Shown one piece after another: positions 40,318-50,977 of a stretch of 64,000 bases of DNA. The stretch's first letter is position 1. Each line of letters starts with the position of its first letter. The DNA lies in the NCBI GenBank assembly GCA_013286785.1, contig JABDFC010000002.1, positions 51,015-115,014 of the forward strand, in the 5' to 3' direction. The DNA is from Gammaproteobacteria bacterium. GTDB taxonomy: Bacteria; Pseudomonadota; Gammaproteobacteria; UBA6186; Azoamicaceae. The translations under genes and the position numbers were made by a program. The notes beneath the pieces are model-generated. The model saw only the letters and a list, made by a program, of their open reading frames with translations. It was not told where the DNA came from and ran no database searches.

Positions 40318-43300
40318 ATGAGTATTGTTGATCCCATAATAGATACCATTGATGGTGTATTGGCTTGGATAAGCACCGCATTAGGGCAGCTCTCTGAAAC
40401 CTATTGTGAACTAGAAACTGCCGATAGCCGTCATACCTTAGTGGCCCGAGATGGGTCACTGGTGTCTATCTTGCGATTGAATGGGGCTACTTTTTTAGTG
40501 GGGCCAGATGAATTCGCCAGAATGCATCAAGGCCTCACTCAAGCTTTGCAGACCTCTTTAGCCAGACCTGGGCGTGCCGTTCAATTCTATTTCATGCACG
40601 ACAAAGAAACTGTGACGCGGGACTTGGAAAATATCCTAGCACCTGCGCGCCAAACGGCAAAGCAACTGGAATTGTCGCTGGACGATCTTTTTACGGAACG
40701 TGTCCATGAACTGTATCGCTATTGCGCTTCTGAATCGATGTATATTGTGGTATGGTCCCGTCCTTCCAGTCTGACTCAAGCACAACTAGAACAATCCATC
40801 AAAGACCGAGGAGAACGCACTAGAACCGGCAAAATACCTCTGATTCGAAACGCCCAAGACTTTCTACGCGGAGTCCCTGAACTTCGTGATGGCCACGATT
40901 CCCTGGTTCGGGCTTTGGTCGACGATCTCAGCATATTAGGACTAGCCACAGTATTATTGGATGTTCATGCGGCTTGTCATGCGATTCGAGAAACCGTTGA
41001 TCCCGATTTTACCGATATCAAATGGCAGCCTTCCCTACCCGGTGACGTGATCCCCATGCGCGAGACAAAAAATTTCGCAGGCGACATCTCTGATGTCCTT
41101 TGGCCACCGCTGGCCAGCCAATTAATTCCGCGCGATGGCGAAAATATTGATCTTCGTACTGCTCGATTAGGCGATCGCATCTACGGCACCGTTTCCATTG
41201 AACTCTTTCCCAAGGAATTATCCGCATTTGGAACGCTCTTTAATCGAGTCTTAAATGCCCAAATCCCTTGGCGGATCTCTTTTTTAATTGAAGGCGGTGG
41301 CATCCAATCACTGGGTTTAAAATCGACCATCTCGACGATTCTAAGCTTTGCGCATGCGCATAATCGCTTAATTGGCAACGCCGTTGATCTCTTACGCTAT
41401 TTGGAAGTCAATACCGATGATGCCATTGTACGTTTGCGAGTCACCGCAACGACCTGGGCAAAAGTCGGTGAAGAAAAAACATTACGGTTAAGAGTGGCAG
41501 AATTAGCCAAATCCATTCAAGGATGGGGATTCTGCGAGACTTCAGAAATTTCGGGTGACGCTTATTCTGCCATGATGTCCAGTGCGTTAGGAATATCCAC
41601 ACGCAGTGTTGGTGCAACCTCTGTTGCTCCCTTGAGCGATGTCACTTATATGTTACCTTTTACCCGACCGGCCTCTCCTTGGGCAACGGGTGCAGTTCTT
41701 TTCCGATCCGTTGACGGAAAACCTTGGCCATACCAACCGGGCTCAACACAACAAACCACTTGGATCGATTTAATGTATGCCCGACCGGGTTCTGGTAAAT
41801 CCGTCCTTTCGAATGCAATGAATCTTGCCTTATGCCTTTCGGGTGGGATCCAACGGCTGCCCTACATTGCGATCGTCGATATCGGCCCTTCTTCCAGTGG
41901 ATTGGTTTCTTTATTGCGCGAAGCCATGCCAGCCGATAAAAAACATTTGGTCGCTTATCACCGGATGCGCATGCGGACCGATATGGCGATTAATCCCTTT
42001 GATACCCAATTAGGTGCTCGATTCCCCACTCCGCAAGAACGAGCCTTTTTAGTCAATTTTTTAACGTTATTGGCAACACCAGTCGGTCAAGAAAGCGCTT
42101 ACGATGGTATTTCCGATATGGCAGGAATGATTGTCGACGAACTCTACAAATCATTAACCGATGGGGGTAATCCTCGCTCTTATACCAGCAATCTGGAACC
42201 CATGGTCGATAAATGCGTCCAAGAATTGAATATTGTCTCCGACAGCCATACGACTTGGTGGGAAATTACCGATGCATTATTTAAAGCCGGCAAAACCCAT
42301 GAAGCGGGTGTGGCACAACGTTATGCTATGCCGCTGTTGGCTGACGCCGCCTCCATTTGCCGCAGTCAAACGGTAGCCGATCTCTATGGCTCCATTAAAT
42401 CGCCTACGGGTGAGCCGATTATTGCTGCATTTGGTCGAATGATCTCGGGTGCTATTCGCGAATATCCCATTTTATCGCAACCCACGGTATTCGATTTGGG
42501 GGAATCCCGAATAGTTTCCTTAGATTTAGACGAAGTGGCCAAAACGGGGGGTGAAGCCGCCGATAGACAAACGGCCATCATGTACATGTTGGCAAGATAT
42601 GTTCTGGCTCGTCACTTCTATTTAACGGAAGACGTATTAAAAGATTTACCGGCCATGTACCAAGAACACCACAAGAAACGCATCTTAGAAATTCGGGAAG
42701 ATCCCAAACGCATCGTGTTCGACGAATTCCATCGAACTTCAAAAGCCAAAGCGGTCCGTGATCAAGTGATCGTGGATATGCGCGAAGGCCGAAAATGGAA
42801 AGTGCAGGTCGCATTGATCTCGCAATCCTTAGATGACTTCGATCCAGTGATGGTCGAATTTGCCACCTCGGTCTTTATCATGGATGCGGGTCCCAAGCAA
42901 GCGATTGAACGTTCGACGAAGGTCTTTGGTTTGTCGGATACTGCAAAACTCGCTTTAGAAACCCGCGTTCACGGTCCAAGGGCGGGAGGCGCGACTTTCT
43001 TGGCTCAATTCTCAACCAAATCGGGCGTCAACACCCAACTGATCACCAGCACCATTGGCCCCATAGAGCTTTGGGCATTTAATACGACGGCTGAAGATGC
43101 CAGGATTCGCAATGCGCTTTATGAAAAAATTGGCGCCTCCGAAGCTCGAAAGTTTTTAGCCATCATGTACCCCTCAGGATCGGCCGCACGGGTGGTTGAA
43201 GAACGCATGAGTGTCCTGAAAGACAAAGACGGGCTGATTTCTGATGAACGTTCACAAAGCGTGGTCGAAGAATTGATCAATGAAATCTACACGCTCTATA

Positions 43301-43332
43301 AGAAAAACTCTATTTCTGGCCTTAAAACCTAG
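40318..43332 (+). CDS. icmB: Dot/Icm ATPase IcmB/DotO (VirB4-like)
   Basis: 1004 aa; Walker A 'ARPGSGKSVLSNAMNL', 'RIVFDEFHRTSKAKAVRDQVIVDMREGRKWKVQVALISQSLDDFD'. Confidence 0.95.
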   Translation: MSIVDPIIDTIDGVLAWISTALGQLSETYCELETADSRHTLVARDGSLVSILRLNGATFLVGPDEFARMHQGLTQALQTSLARPGRAVQFYFMHDKETVTRDLENILAPARQTAKQLELSLDDLFTERVHELYRYCASESMYIVVWSRPSSLTQAQLEQSIKDRGERTRTGKIPLIRNAQDFLRGVPELRDGHDSLVRALVDDLSILGLATVLLDVHAACHAIRETVDPDFTDIKWQPSLPGDVIPMRETKNFAGDISDVLWPPLASQLIPRDGENIDLRTARLGDRIYGTVSIELFPKELSAFGTLFNRVLNAQIPWRISFLIEGGGIQSLGLKSTISTILSFAHAHNRLIGNAVDLLRYLEVNTDDAIVRLRVTATTWAKVGEEKTLRLRVAELAKSIQGWGFCETSEISGDAYSAMMSSALGISTRSVGATSVAPLSDVTYMLPFTRPASPWATGAVLFRSVDGKPWPYQPGSTQQTTWIDLMYARPGSGKSVLSNAMNLALCLSGGIQRLPYIAIVDIGPSSSGLVSLLREAMPADKKHLVAYHRMRMRTDMAINPFDTQLGARFPTPQERAFLVNFLTLLATPVGQESAYDGISDMAGMIVDELYKSLTDGGNPRSYTSNLEPMVDKCVQELNIVSDSHTTWWEITDALFKAGKTHEAGVAQRYAMPLLADAASICRSQTVADLYGSIKSPTGEPIIAAFGRMISGAIREYPILSQPTVFDLGESRIVSLDLDEVAKTGGEAADRQTAIMYMLARYVLARHFYLTEDVLKDLPAMYQEHHKKRILEIREDPKRIVFDEFHRTSKAKAVRDQVIVDMREGRKWKVQVALISQSLDDFDPVMVEFATSVFIMDAGPKQAIERSTKVFGLSDTAKLALETRVHGPRAGGATFLAQFSTKSGVNTQLITSTIGPIELWAFNTTAEDARIRNALYEKIGASEARKFLAIMYPSGSAARVVEERMSVLKDKDGLISDERSQSVVEELINEIYTLYKKNSISGLKT

Positions 43333-43453
43333 CTTTGGCAATCAATCCCGCTAAGATAAATAAACTGTTTATTAGTTAAGCAATTAAGTCTAGTCATCCT
43401 CGAGAATCCGCTGAGGCATCCCTATAAATTTCGATGAAATTTGTGGGAATTAC

Positions 43454-43669
43454 TCAGGGTAAGGGTTGAATTTCAAATAATTGCCCATTAGAGGTCGTCA
43501 CAAAGTATTGTGGGGTTGGGAGGGTCATCGCTTGGTAAATAATAAAACCGATTAAGAGAAAGGCAATCCCGATTAAAACAAAGGTCAGCGTGAGTAAGAA
43601 ACGAAATTGATTCCGGTAGAATACGCTGTTCTCTGCAATGATGGCTTGTCTGTCTTGTGGCATAGGCAA
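43454..43669 (-). CDS. icmM: Short IcmL-like protein, IcmM/DotJ-like
   Basis: 71 aa with only the IcmL N-terminus: 'ENSVFYRNQFRFLLTLTFVLIGIAFLLIGFIIYQAMTLPTPQYFVTTSNGQLFEIQPL'. Confidence 0.72.
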   Translation of the reverse strand: MPMPQDRQAIIAENSVFYRNQFRFLLTLTFVLIGIAFLLIGFIIYQAMTLPTPQYFVTTSNGQLFEIQPLP

Positions 43670-43687
43670 TACTCCTGAATAATAGTC

Positions 43688-43945
43688 CTATTCTCGCCAC
43701 CAAGGTTTGGCGATTCGTAAGGGGCCAGCTAAGGTCGCTTTAAGCCAGCGGGAGAAAACCGGTATGGTAAATTTAAATCGTTCTAACATAACGAAAAAAC
43801 TGATACAAAGCACCGAAACAATAAAGGACCAAAGGCTAATATGCATTAAGAAAAAGAGTATTGGAAAAGCGGCAAAGGCATCCATAAAATAAAACCTAGG
43901 GTTTCGTGCAGCATCGCGCCAATGAGTACTTTCAAGGATGGCCAT
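43688..43945 (-). CDS. icmT: Dot/Icm protein IcmT
   Basis: 85 aa; 'ESTHWRDAARNPRFYFMDAFAAFPILFFLMHISLWSF' characteristic of IcmT. Confidence 0.93.
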   Translation of the reverse strand: MAILESTHWRDAARNPRFYFMDAFAAFPILFFLMHISLWSFIVSVLCISFFVMLERFKFTIPVFSRWLKATLAGPLRIAKPWWRE

Positions 43946-43963
43946 AATTTGTTTCCTCCTGTC

Positions 43964-45103
43964 CTAGCTTAGACCGGCATCTTTATCTGAAAGTTTAGCT
44001 CTGGTTTCGATGATTCGGTATTCGCGTTCGGGTAATATCCCGGCTTCGAATTTTCGTTTGGCGTCGACAACCATGGGTTGGCCACGTTCTCTCAGCAGGA
44101 CACGGGTCTTAGCGGCTAAGAGCTCGACTTGAGTGTCAATTAAAATGTCTCGAACTTCTTGATCAAAAATCAAAAATTCCCTTAAAGCCACGCGTTTCCC
44201 GTCAGTACTGGGGGCTAGTTTTTGCCATACCATGAGCCGAAGGGTCTCTAAAATATCGAGTGCTCTACCGTTGCGTTCATCGGCTGGGAAGGTTGAAATC
44301 ATGCGTCTGACAGCATCCGATACACCATTACTGTGAAGGGTGGTATACACGGGGTGACCGGTGAGTGCTGCGTCAATCACAGCGCTGATGGTCTCCGCAT
44401 CTCGTGCTTCCCCGACCAATATTAAGCGGGGTTTACGCCGTAATGCATTTCGGACACCTGCCGCAAAACTGGGGAGGTGTCTTGGGATTTCAGATTGACT
44501 CATGACAGAGGAAGGCATCTCTACCATATCGTACACAAATTCGATGGGGGATTCGTAAGTGAGCATTTTACGGTTTCCATCGGGCTGTTCTGCCAAATAT
44601 TTGATAATCGCGGCCAATAACGTACTTTTCCCGGAACCCGTTGGTCCTGTGACAACCACAGTGCCCTGATCAGGCGCCATTGCGGCAATGATTTCAGGTT
44701 CAACGCCTAAGGTGTCTAGATTAGGAGGGCTCGTTGGAATGGTTCTTAAGGTCAGCTGTAAACCATCGTGCCCTTCTGTTTGGCAACCAGTACCATTGAC
44801 ACGAAACCGAAATCGTTGGTTACGGTTAGGCCTAATTTCATATTGAGTATCGACATCTTTACCACTGAAAATTTGAGTGGTTCCGTTTGAACCGTAAATG
44901 GCATTCAACATATCACCCACTTCGGTGTTTGATAATTTGCGGGAGGTAATGGGGTAAAGTCGGCCATGGATTTCAGCAAAAACGGGTGTATTGGTCTGCA
45001 GTGTGATATCAGATGCAGAAAGATTGACACAATGTAATAACATTCGATCTAATGTTTCCGTCGAAAAACGAATGGGTTCATCTTGTAATAAATATTCATT
45101 CAT
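43964..45103 (-). CDS. dotB: Dot/Icm ATPase DotB (PilT/VirB11-like)
   Basis: 'VVVTGPTGSGKSTLLAAIIKYLAEQ', 'LILVGEARDAETISAVIDAALTGHPVYTTLHSNGVSDAVRRMI'. ATG 45103 overlaps the dotC stop (ATGAATGA). Confidence 0.95.
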   Translation of the reverse strand: MNEYLLQDEPIRFSTETLDRMLLHCVNLSASDITLQTNTPVFAEIHGRLYPITSRKLSNTEVGDMLNAIYGSNGTTQIFSGKDVDTQYEIRPNRNQRFRFRVNGTGCQTEGHDGLQLTLRTIPTSPPNLDTLGVEPEIIAAMAPDQGTVVVTGPTGSGKSTLLAAIIKYLAEQPDGNRKMLTYESPIEFVYDMVEMPSSVMSQSEIPRHLPSFAAGVRNALRRKPRLILVGEARDAETISAVIDAALTGHPVYTTLHSNGVSDAVRRMISTFPADERNGRALDILETLRLMVWQKLAPSTDGKRVALREFLIFDQEVRDILIDTQVELLAAKTRVLLRERGQPMVVDAKRKFEAGILPEREYRIIETRAKLSDKDAGLS

Positions 45104-45893
45104 GGGGGATGATCTCGGTTTTCCAACTTTGGCTGTCATTTTGCAAGGTTGGGAAGGCAGTGATTCTTAAAATGCGATCATTCACGGTCAGATCAGAACC
45201 ACCCCCGGTAATGCCCATATCCATTTGGGCGACAAACGGCGGGCTAACCATATTTTGAGCTAATAGGGTGCGATACCGGATCATGCCTTCGTAATCGCGT
45301 TTTAATCGGGCAATACTTTCCTTAAAGATAAGCTCTGCTTGTTGGATCCCCGCTCGCCATCCATCCTCGGTATATTTTTTCCAGACGATGCGTTCTTCCC
45401 GATTGCGAGGCAACAAAGTGCGATCGGGTGCTTCCGGTGGGCTATAGGAAAGCCAAAGGTAATCTCGCCAGGTTGGGGGGGTTGTCACAAAAGACGCTTG
45501 GCTGAGGATTTGGTAGGTGCGATCCGCAATTCGAATGGTGTCGGTTCCCCCTAAAGTGAGCGTATTGCGCCCCTCGGTTAGCACTGGGGGAAGAACGTTT
45601 TTTTCCAAGAGCATGGCGTTAAAATTAAATAATCGATACAGCATATTTTCATGTTGCAGTAAGACATTGTTAATTTGTTGAGCACGCCAGGCCAATCCGC
45701 CGCGGGCGCCAACACTGAGGGCTGTGTCACGGAGCGCTTGAGATCGAATGGCTCCAGCATTAGATTTATTGCCCCCGTTCGATAATTTTTGTAAAGATTT
45801 TAAGCTGCTGGTGGGATTAGAACTTTTATTTTGTCCACACCCGATTAATCCGATGATTAAAAGACAGACGAGTGGCGAGAAAATTTTGAACAT
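45096..45893 (-). CDS. dotC: Dot/Icm lipoprotein DotC
   Basis: Lipobox-like 'CLLIIGLIGCGQ'; 'LRDTALSVGARGGLAWRAQQINNVL', 'RNREERIVWKKYTEDGWRAGIQQAELIF'. Confidence 0.93.
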   Translation of the reverse strand: MFKIFSPLVCLLIIGLIGCGQNKSSNPTSSLKSLQKLSNGGNKSNAGAIRSQALRDTALSVGARGGLAWRAQQINNVLLQHENMLYRLFNFNAMLLEKNVLPPVLTEGRNTLTLGGTDTIRIADRTYQILSQASFVTTPPTWRDYLWLSYSPPEAPDRTLLPRNREERIVWKKYTEDGWRAGIQQAELIFKESIARLKRDYEGMIRYRTLLAQNMVSPPFVAQMDMGITGGGSDLTVNDRILRITAFPTLQNDSQSWKTEIIPHE

Positions 45894-46435
45894 TAAGGAG
45901 TATACCTCACTTCAATGAGCCGACTGGTTGGAAAGACCAGAATTTGGGCACGTTTGCCAGCCTGTAAACTGACATTTTGTAAGACATCGGCAATCACGGC
46001 TCTTTTGGCGCTGACTGAAACCAGAATAGGAATGGAGGGTTCATTTCCTAAACTCTTGACACGATAGTCGGTCATATTGGCAATTTTTTCAATCAGGGGG
46101 GTAATGGGTCCAGTCCAATCTACATCCACCAATCCCCCCATTCCGCCCTCTGGAGCGACCAAGGGAGCTGTATTGAGGATCGGAGCATTTTCAGCTTTTT
46201 CTGCTGCTGCCAACGTATTGAGAGACTCTTCGATTGATTGGGCAGTTGCCAGCAGTTGAGACTCTACGCTGGTATTCGAACGACTGGTTTTTTGTTTGCT
46301 ATTTTGCTTAGAATCATCAATAATCGAATCGTCAGATTGCTTTTTAAGGACAGTACAACCTCCAATCAAGCTGACGAGCAGGGGAACAAGAACAAGTGTT
46401 AAAATTCTTTGCATGGCTAATCGATCCAGTTTCAA
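45893..46435 (-). CDS. dotD: Dot/Icm lipoprotein DotD
   Basis: Lipobox-like 'VSLIGGCTVL'; 'VDWTGPITPLIEKIANMTDYRVKSLGNEPSIPILVSVSAKRAVIADVLQNVSLQAG'; dotD-dotC-dotB order. Confidence 0.92.
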   Translation of the reverse strand: MKLDRLAMQRILTLVLVPLLVSLIGGCTVLKKQSDDSIIDDSKQNSKQKTSRSNTSVESQLLATAQSIEESLNTLAAAEKAENAPILNTAPLVAPEGGMGGLVDVDWTGPITPLIEKIANMTDYRVKSLGNEPSIPILVSVSAKRAVIADVLQNVSLQAGKRAQILVFPTSRLIEVRYTP

Positions 46436-46563
46436 ACAGATGAATAAATATCAAACTCTTGTAGTCATTGAAGCAACCAAGTAGCTTGCTTGTCAACTTA
46501 GGTTTTCAGTTTTAGGTAGGAAAATCTAATTTCGACTAAGATTATAAAAAAGGAGAGAGAACC

Positions 46564-46902
46564 TTGAATTTATCTGAGCAGTTAACTGCAGTGGCAAAAG
46601 CCATGGGCTGTCGTTTTACCCTACGGGGGGATCCGATTGGCTATGAGCAGGTTTTTTCACAAACCGGGCTTCTGCCTGCAATCTTCAGAAGAGCAGACCA
46701 ACTTTGTTCCTTCTGTTTGGGCTATGGCCTGGGTGTCACGTTTGACCGCTCCGAAACGGGCATGGTGGGAGTCGTTGCACAATTTGATGACACAACACCC
46801 AATGTGTTGCGTTTATTGTGCGCCACGGATGTTCTTTACGAGTTTATGCAACAAGCCGCTTCCCCGGAAGCCGTTTCTTTAGATGATTTAATGACGGAAT
46901 AA
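46564..46902 (+). CDS. icmS: Dot/Icm chaperone component IcmS
   Basis: Small acidic protein 'LTAVAKAMGCRFTLRGDPIGYEQVFSQTGLLPAIFRRADQLCSFCLGYGLGV' upstream of icmP-icmO. Confidence 0.9.
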   Translation: MNLSEQLTAVAKAMGCRFTLRGDPIGYEQVFSQTGLLPAIFRRADQLCSFCLGYGLGVTFDRSETGMVGVVAQFDDTTPNVLRLLCATDVLYEFMQQAASPEAVSLDDLMTE

Positions 46903-46903
46903 A

Positions 46904-48166
46904 ATGGCGCAATCACAGAATCAAGAGCAAGGATCAGATAAAAATGCCTATTATATAATTTGGCTGCTGATCCTCGTCTTTATTGTTGGCGCGATTGTTT
47001 GGTATCTCTTTCAAGTTGAATTAAAATTATTTTTTATTTATGTGCGCATATACGAAATTACTGCGATTCACTTTTTCTTTGGCCTTATCCCTTCAGACTT
47101 TCCTTGGATCGGCGAGACTTGTGACCAATTGTATAATCAAGTGGGCGTTGATCTAGCGGCGGCCAGACAATTAACCCCCGAGAACGTTAATATGGAAATC
47201 GCGGGCGTTTTAAGTGAAGCTGCGGGCCAATACTTACGGTATCCCATTGGGATATTATTATTTTGTCTTGGAATTTTGGTGTTTCGTTTTAATGTTCACT
47301 TGCGGTTGCGTAAAAAGTTCAATATGCATACTTTATCTTTGCAGGAGCGCGTTAATTGGCCGCAAATTAAAATTGTCACGGAATTAGATTTAGTCAATGA
47401 AGACCTAGATTCCGGCCCTTGGGCAATGGCCATGAGCCCTGTGCAGTTTGCCAGAAAAAACCGATTGGTAACGGTAGAGATGGCAGCGGCTTCTCAATCC
47501 CCTTTTTCTAAAATTCAAGCGCCAGAGTTTGTAGTGACGGTTGATAAAGTACGGGCCGAACGGGCTTTTTCTGTTCAATTGGGGCGCACCTGGCATGGTT
47601 GTGAGGCCATGTTGCCCTATCGGCGAGCTATATTTGCAATTTTTGCCGCAAGAGGCACTCGTGATACCAAGGCCGCGAATGCGCTGGTGGTACAATTGGC
47701 TACTTCAGCTGCCAATGGGCAAGTCGATTGTAAAGGAGCCGACGAGTTATGGAAAAAACACATTAAAGAGAAAAGAGTCCAGGAAATTTGTGCGGCACAT
47801 GCTTATGAGTTTACGGTATTTATATCCTTATTACAGTTTGCCAGAGAGGATGGAGTTGTACCGTCTTCAGATTTCTTATGGATCAAACCTCTAGACCGGC
47901 GGCTTTGGTATGTCATCAATAATGTGGGTCGACAAACCCCTTGTGTTGAAGTCGCAGGCATCTTTTCTCACTGGTACTATGAAATGGCGTTAAAACGGCC
48001 TTTAAGTGTTCCAAGAGTGGACAGCGCAGTTCATGCCTTACAAATTGCTCTGACTGAGGTAATCTATATTCCAGATGAAAAAGAAAAAATGGAAATTTTA
48101 AAGCGTCAGGAAAATAATCAAGAGGCGGAACACAATGCTGAACAGACGGAGAAAGGTACCGTATGA
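46904..48166 (+). CDS. icmP: Dot/Icm protein IcmP/DotM
   Basis: N-terminal TMs; 'GPWAMAMSPVQFARKNRLV', 'RAERAFSVQLGRTWHGCEAMLPYRRAIFAIFAARGTRDTKAANALV'. Confidence 0.94.
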   Translation: MAQSQNQEQGSDKNAYYIIWLLILVFIVGAIVWYLFQVELKLFFIYVRIYEITAIHFFFGLIPSDFPWIGETCDQLYNQVGVDLAAARQLTPENVNMEIAGVLSEAAGQYLRYPIGILLFCLGILVFRFNVHLRLRKKFNMHTLSLQERVNWPQIKIVTELDLVNEDLDSGPWAMAMSPVQFARKNRLVTVEMAAASQSPFSKIQAPEFVVTVDKVRAERAFSVQLGRTWHGCEAMLPYRRAIFAIFAARGTRDTKAANALVVQLATSAANGQVDCKGADELWKKHIKEKRVQEICAAHAYEFTVFISLLQFAREDGVVPSSDFLWIKPLDRRLWYVINNVGRQTPCVEVAGIFSHWYYEMALKRPLSVPRVDSAVHALQIALTEVIYIPDEKEKMEILKRQENNQEAEHNAEQTEKGTV

Positions 48167-50715
48167 TTCGAGGCCTAGATTCTAAGCAGGAACAATCAGC
48201 CCGGCAATTGGCTAGAGACACGCGGCCGCTTGGAACGCGCATTGCAGAATTTTTTGCTAAACCCGAGGTGGTTCTCTTAGCCTGTGTGTGCAGTATTATG
48301 ATGGGTGTTTTTTATCCTGCCATAACAGATCTGCTGGCCTTATTTTGCGTAGGCCTTTTTACTTTTTCCTGTCTTAGCAAGAATACTTTACCTTTTCGGA
48401 TCCCGAGATCTGCTCATATTAAAGACTATAACGATCCTCAACCCGGAAGTAACAAACCAAAAATGGGGGAGGGCATTGCCTTTTTTGGTAATGATCGCAT
48501 TTCACATGAAGAATTATGGTTTTCAAACGACGATATGCGGACTCATGTGCTTATTTTCGGTTCAACCGGGAGTGGTAAAACCGAAGCACTGGTTTCGATA
48601 GCGTTTAACTCGCTCTTGTTTGGCAGCGGATTTATTTATATTGATGGAAAAGGGGATAACAGTTTATTTGCGAAAGTCTTTTCAATGGTGCGTTCCATGG
48701 GACGCGAAGATGATATGTTACTCATTAACTTTATGACGGGTGCAAGAGACGTCTTAGGACCACAGAAGACCCGATTATCCAATACGATGAATCCCTTTTC
48801 TCGGGGTTCCTCTAGCATGTTGTCTCAGTTGGTTGTGAGTTTGATGTCGAGCGGAAAACAAGGGGGTGGTAACGATGATATGTGGACCGGTCGTGCCATT
48901 AACTTTGTAGAAGCTTTAATGAAAGTTTTGGCTGCCATGCGAGATGCGGGCCATGTATTACTCGATGCCAATAGTATTCGAGATTATTTTATCTTGGAAA
49001 AATTAGAAACCATTGTCATCGACAAACGATTTCCCGTAACAGATACCTACAGTGTTCCTCTAGATGGTTTCCCAAAGCAAATATTAGAGCCGCTGACCGC
49101 TTATATTTTCAATCTGCCGGGTTATAACCGTCAAAAGAAAGGGAATCAGGGGAGTGAAGTAAGAGAGCAACATGGTTTTATTACCATGCAATTAACCCGA
49201 GTATTCGGTTCTCTGGCAGATACTTATGGACATATTATTCGAACCAATTTGGCGGAAGTCGATTTTAAAGACGTGGTGTTAAACCGTCGTATCATGGTTG
49301 TCTTGTTGCCTGCATTAGAAAAGTCTCCTCAAGAATTGTCGAATCTGGGTAAGATTATTGTTGCGTCTTTAAAAGCCATGATGGCTTCCGGTTTAGGGGA
49401 GGAAGTGGAAGGAGATTATCGTGACGTTGTTTTAAGAAAACCGACGAATTCACCAGCACCTTTTATCTCGATCATGGACGAGTATGGATATTATGCCGTT
49501 GAAGGGTTTGCCGTAGTGCCAGCTCAAGCCCGGTCGCTTGGCTTTTCTGCCATTTTTGCCGGTCAAGATTTACCCGCTTTTCAAAAAGCCTCAAAAGAAG
49601 AAGCTGCGTCTATTGGTGCGAACTGTAACGTGAAAATTTGTATGAAATTAGAAGATCCCCAAGAAACATGGGAATTTTTTAATAAGGTGGCTGGCGAATC
49701 TTATACAACCAATGTCAGCGGCTTTCAAATGGACTCATCGAGTTTAACCATGAATTATATGGATACGAGGAATGCCTCGGTCGATAAACGGCAGCGTATT
49801 GATCTTTTAGACCTGAAAGATCAACGACCAGGTGAAGCGCATGTCTTCTTTAAATCTAAAATTATTCGGGCCGAAATGTTCTTTGCATCGCCAAAACCCG
49901 TTAAAAAAATCCGTTTAAACCAATTTTTGAAAGTAGAACCGCCAACGGAAGAACAATTAACCAATATGGATAAGCGGTTTAAACGCTTTAAACAAGTGTT
50001 TTCTACGCCCAATTATCAACTGCCAGAACCGCCAGAGAGCCACGATATTAATACTTTGGTACAGTCTTTCCAGGGAGCCATTAATCTCAAACCCTTTGAG
50101 CGGGGCATTTCAGCACTGATTTCCTTATTAGAACAAGAAGTCCAAAAACAACGTGATCTCAGTGTTCCGTTTGAAGATCCTGGCGTTGAACATGAGATGT
50201 CAGCTTTTACGAAGGTATTTACGACTCCGATGGTTTTACAAATGATTGGCGAAGAGAATCAAGAGCTGTTTTCTCTACCGTTGATTCGTCGTGGCAGTAC
50301 CACTGAAGAAATGAAACATATTGAGCGCTTATGTGGTAAACCAGAACAAGAAGCCATCAAAATTTCCAGCAGTTTGATTACCGATATTGAAAACGCGACG
50401 CGCTTTCCCCCTGAAATTAAATTTCAAAAAAATGTCGATGGAGTATTGCACGATATTTCTGATTTAATCGTCATGTTTGGCGGCGGACCATTAGACATTG
50501 GAGCCTTAAAACAAGACATAGCTGTTCAAGATGCAGCCACTCAAGACGTTGCCGACTTAAGCGAATTGCCAGATTTTCCTGAATTGCCGGATTTAGAAGA
50601 TCTGACCTCTGCAGAAGGTGAAGTGTCCACAGAATCGACGGAAGAACTACCCCCACCACCCGAAACAAAAGAAGAAGGGGATGAAGGTGATTCGGGCAAT
50701 GGCGGAAAAGAATAA
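48163..50715 (+). CDS. icmO: Dot/Icm type IV coupling protein IcmO/DotL
   Basis: Walker A 'IFGSTGSGKTEALVSIAFNSLLFGSGFIYIDGKGDNSL'; 'SIMDEYGYYAVEGFAVVPAQARSLGFSAIFAGQD'. Confidence 0.95.
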   Translation: MIRGLDSKQEQSARQLARDTRPLGTRIAEFFAKPEVVLLACVCSIMMGVFYPAITDLLALFCVGLFTFSCLSKNTLPFRIPRSAHIKDYNDPQPGSNKPKMGEGIAFFGNDRISHEELWFSNDDMRTHVLIFGSTGSGKTEALVSIAFNSLLFGSGFIYIDGKGDNSLFAKVFSMVRSMGREDDMLLINFMTGARDVLGPQKTRLSNTMNPFSRGSSSMLSQLVVSLMSSGKQGGGNDDMWTGRAINFVEALMKVLAAMRDAGHVLLDANSIRDYFILEKLETIVIDKRFPVTDTYSVPLDGFPKQILEPLTAYIFNLPGYNRQKKGNQGSEVREQHGFITMQLTRVFGSLADTYGHIIRTNLAEVDFKDVVLNRRIMVVLLPALEKSPQELSNLGKIIVASLKAMMASGLGEEVEGDYRDVVLRKPTNSPAPFISIMDEYGYYAVEGFAVVPAQARSLGFSAIFAGQDLPAFQKASKEEAASIGANCNVKICMKLEDPQETWEFFNKVAGESYTTNVSGFQMDSSSLTMNYMDTRNASVDKRQRIDLLDLKDQRPGEAHVFFKSKIIRAEMFFASPKPVKKIRLNQFLKVEPPTEEQLTNMDKRFKRFKQVFSTPNYQLPEPPESHDINTLVQSFQGAINLKPFERGISALISLLEQEVQKQRDLSVPFEDPGVEHEMSAFTKVFTTPMVLQMIGEENQELFSLPLIRRGSTTEEMKHIERLCGKPEQEAIKISSSLITDIENATRFPPEIKFQKNVDGVLHDISDLIVMFGGGPLDIGALKQDIAVQDAATQDVADLSELPDFPELPDLEDLTSAEGEVSTESTEELPPPPETKEEGDEGDSGNGGKE

Positions 50716-50768
50716 AAGGCTTTCGTATCAAGGGTCTAATTTTGGAGTTGTGAATCTATTTCCGGATC

Positions 50769-50843
50769 GTCACCCCACTTTTGGGATGTCATCCCATATT
50801 TAGGGTGTCATCCCCGGTCTATACACGAAAGCGGGGATCCAGA
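50769..50843. repeat. Three 19-bp units (GTCAyCCCaytTTtrGGrT) plus shared CGAAAGCGGGGATCCAGA element
   Basis: Units start at 50769, 50788 and 50807. The 18-mer at 50826-50843 also occurs at about 13298. Confidence 0.75.
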
Positions 50844-50977
50844 AAAAAGCTTTTTTGTCTTGCTAAAACCGGATGCAAATCAAAAAAATGTAAATAAATA
50901 ATCATATCCCCTTGCTTGACTAACTCACTTTGTTATAAAATCGTACTGATTATTATCCTAAAAGGGGAGTGACTGAA

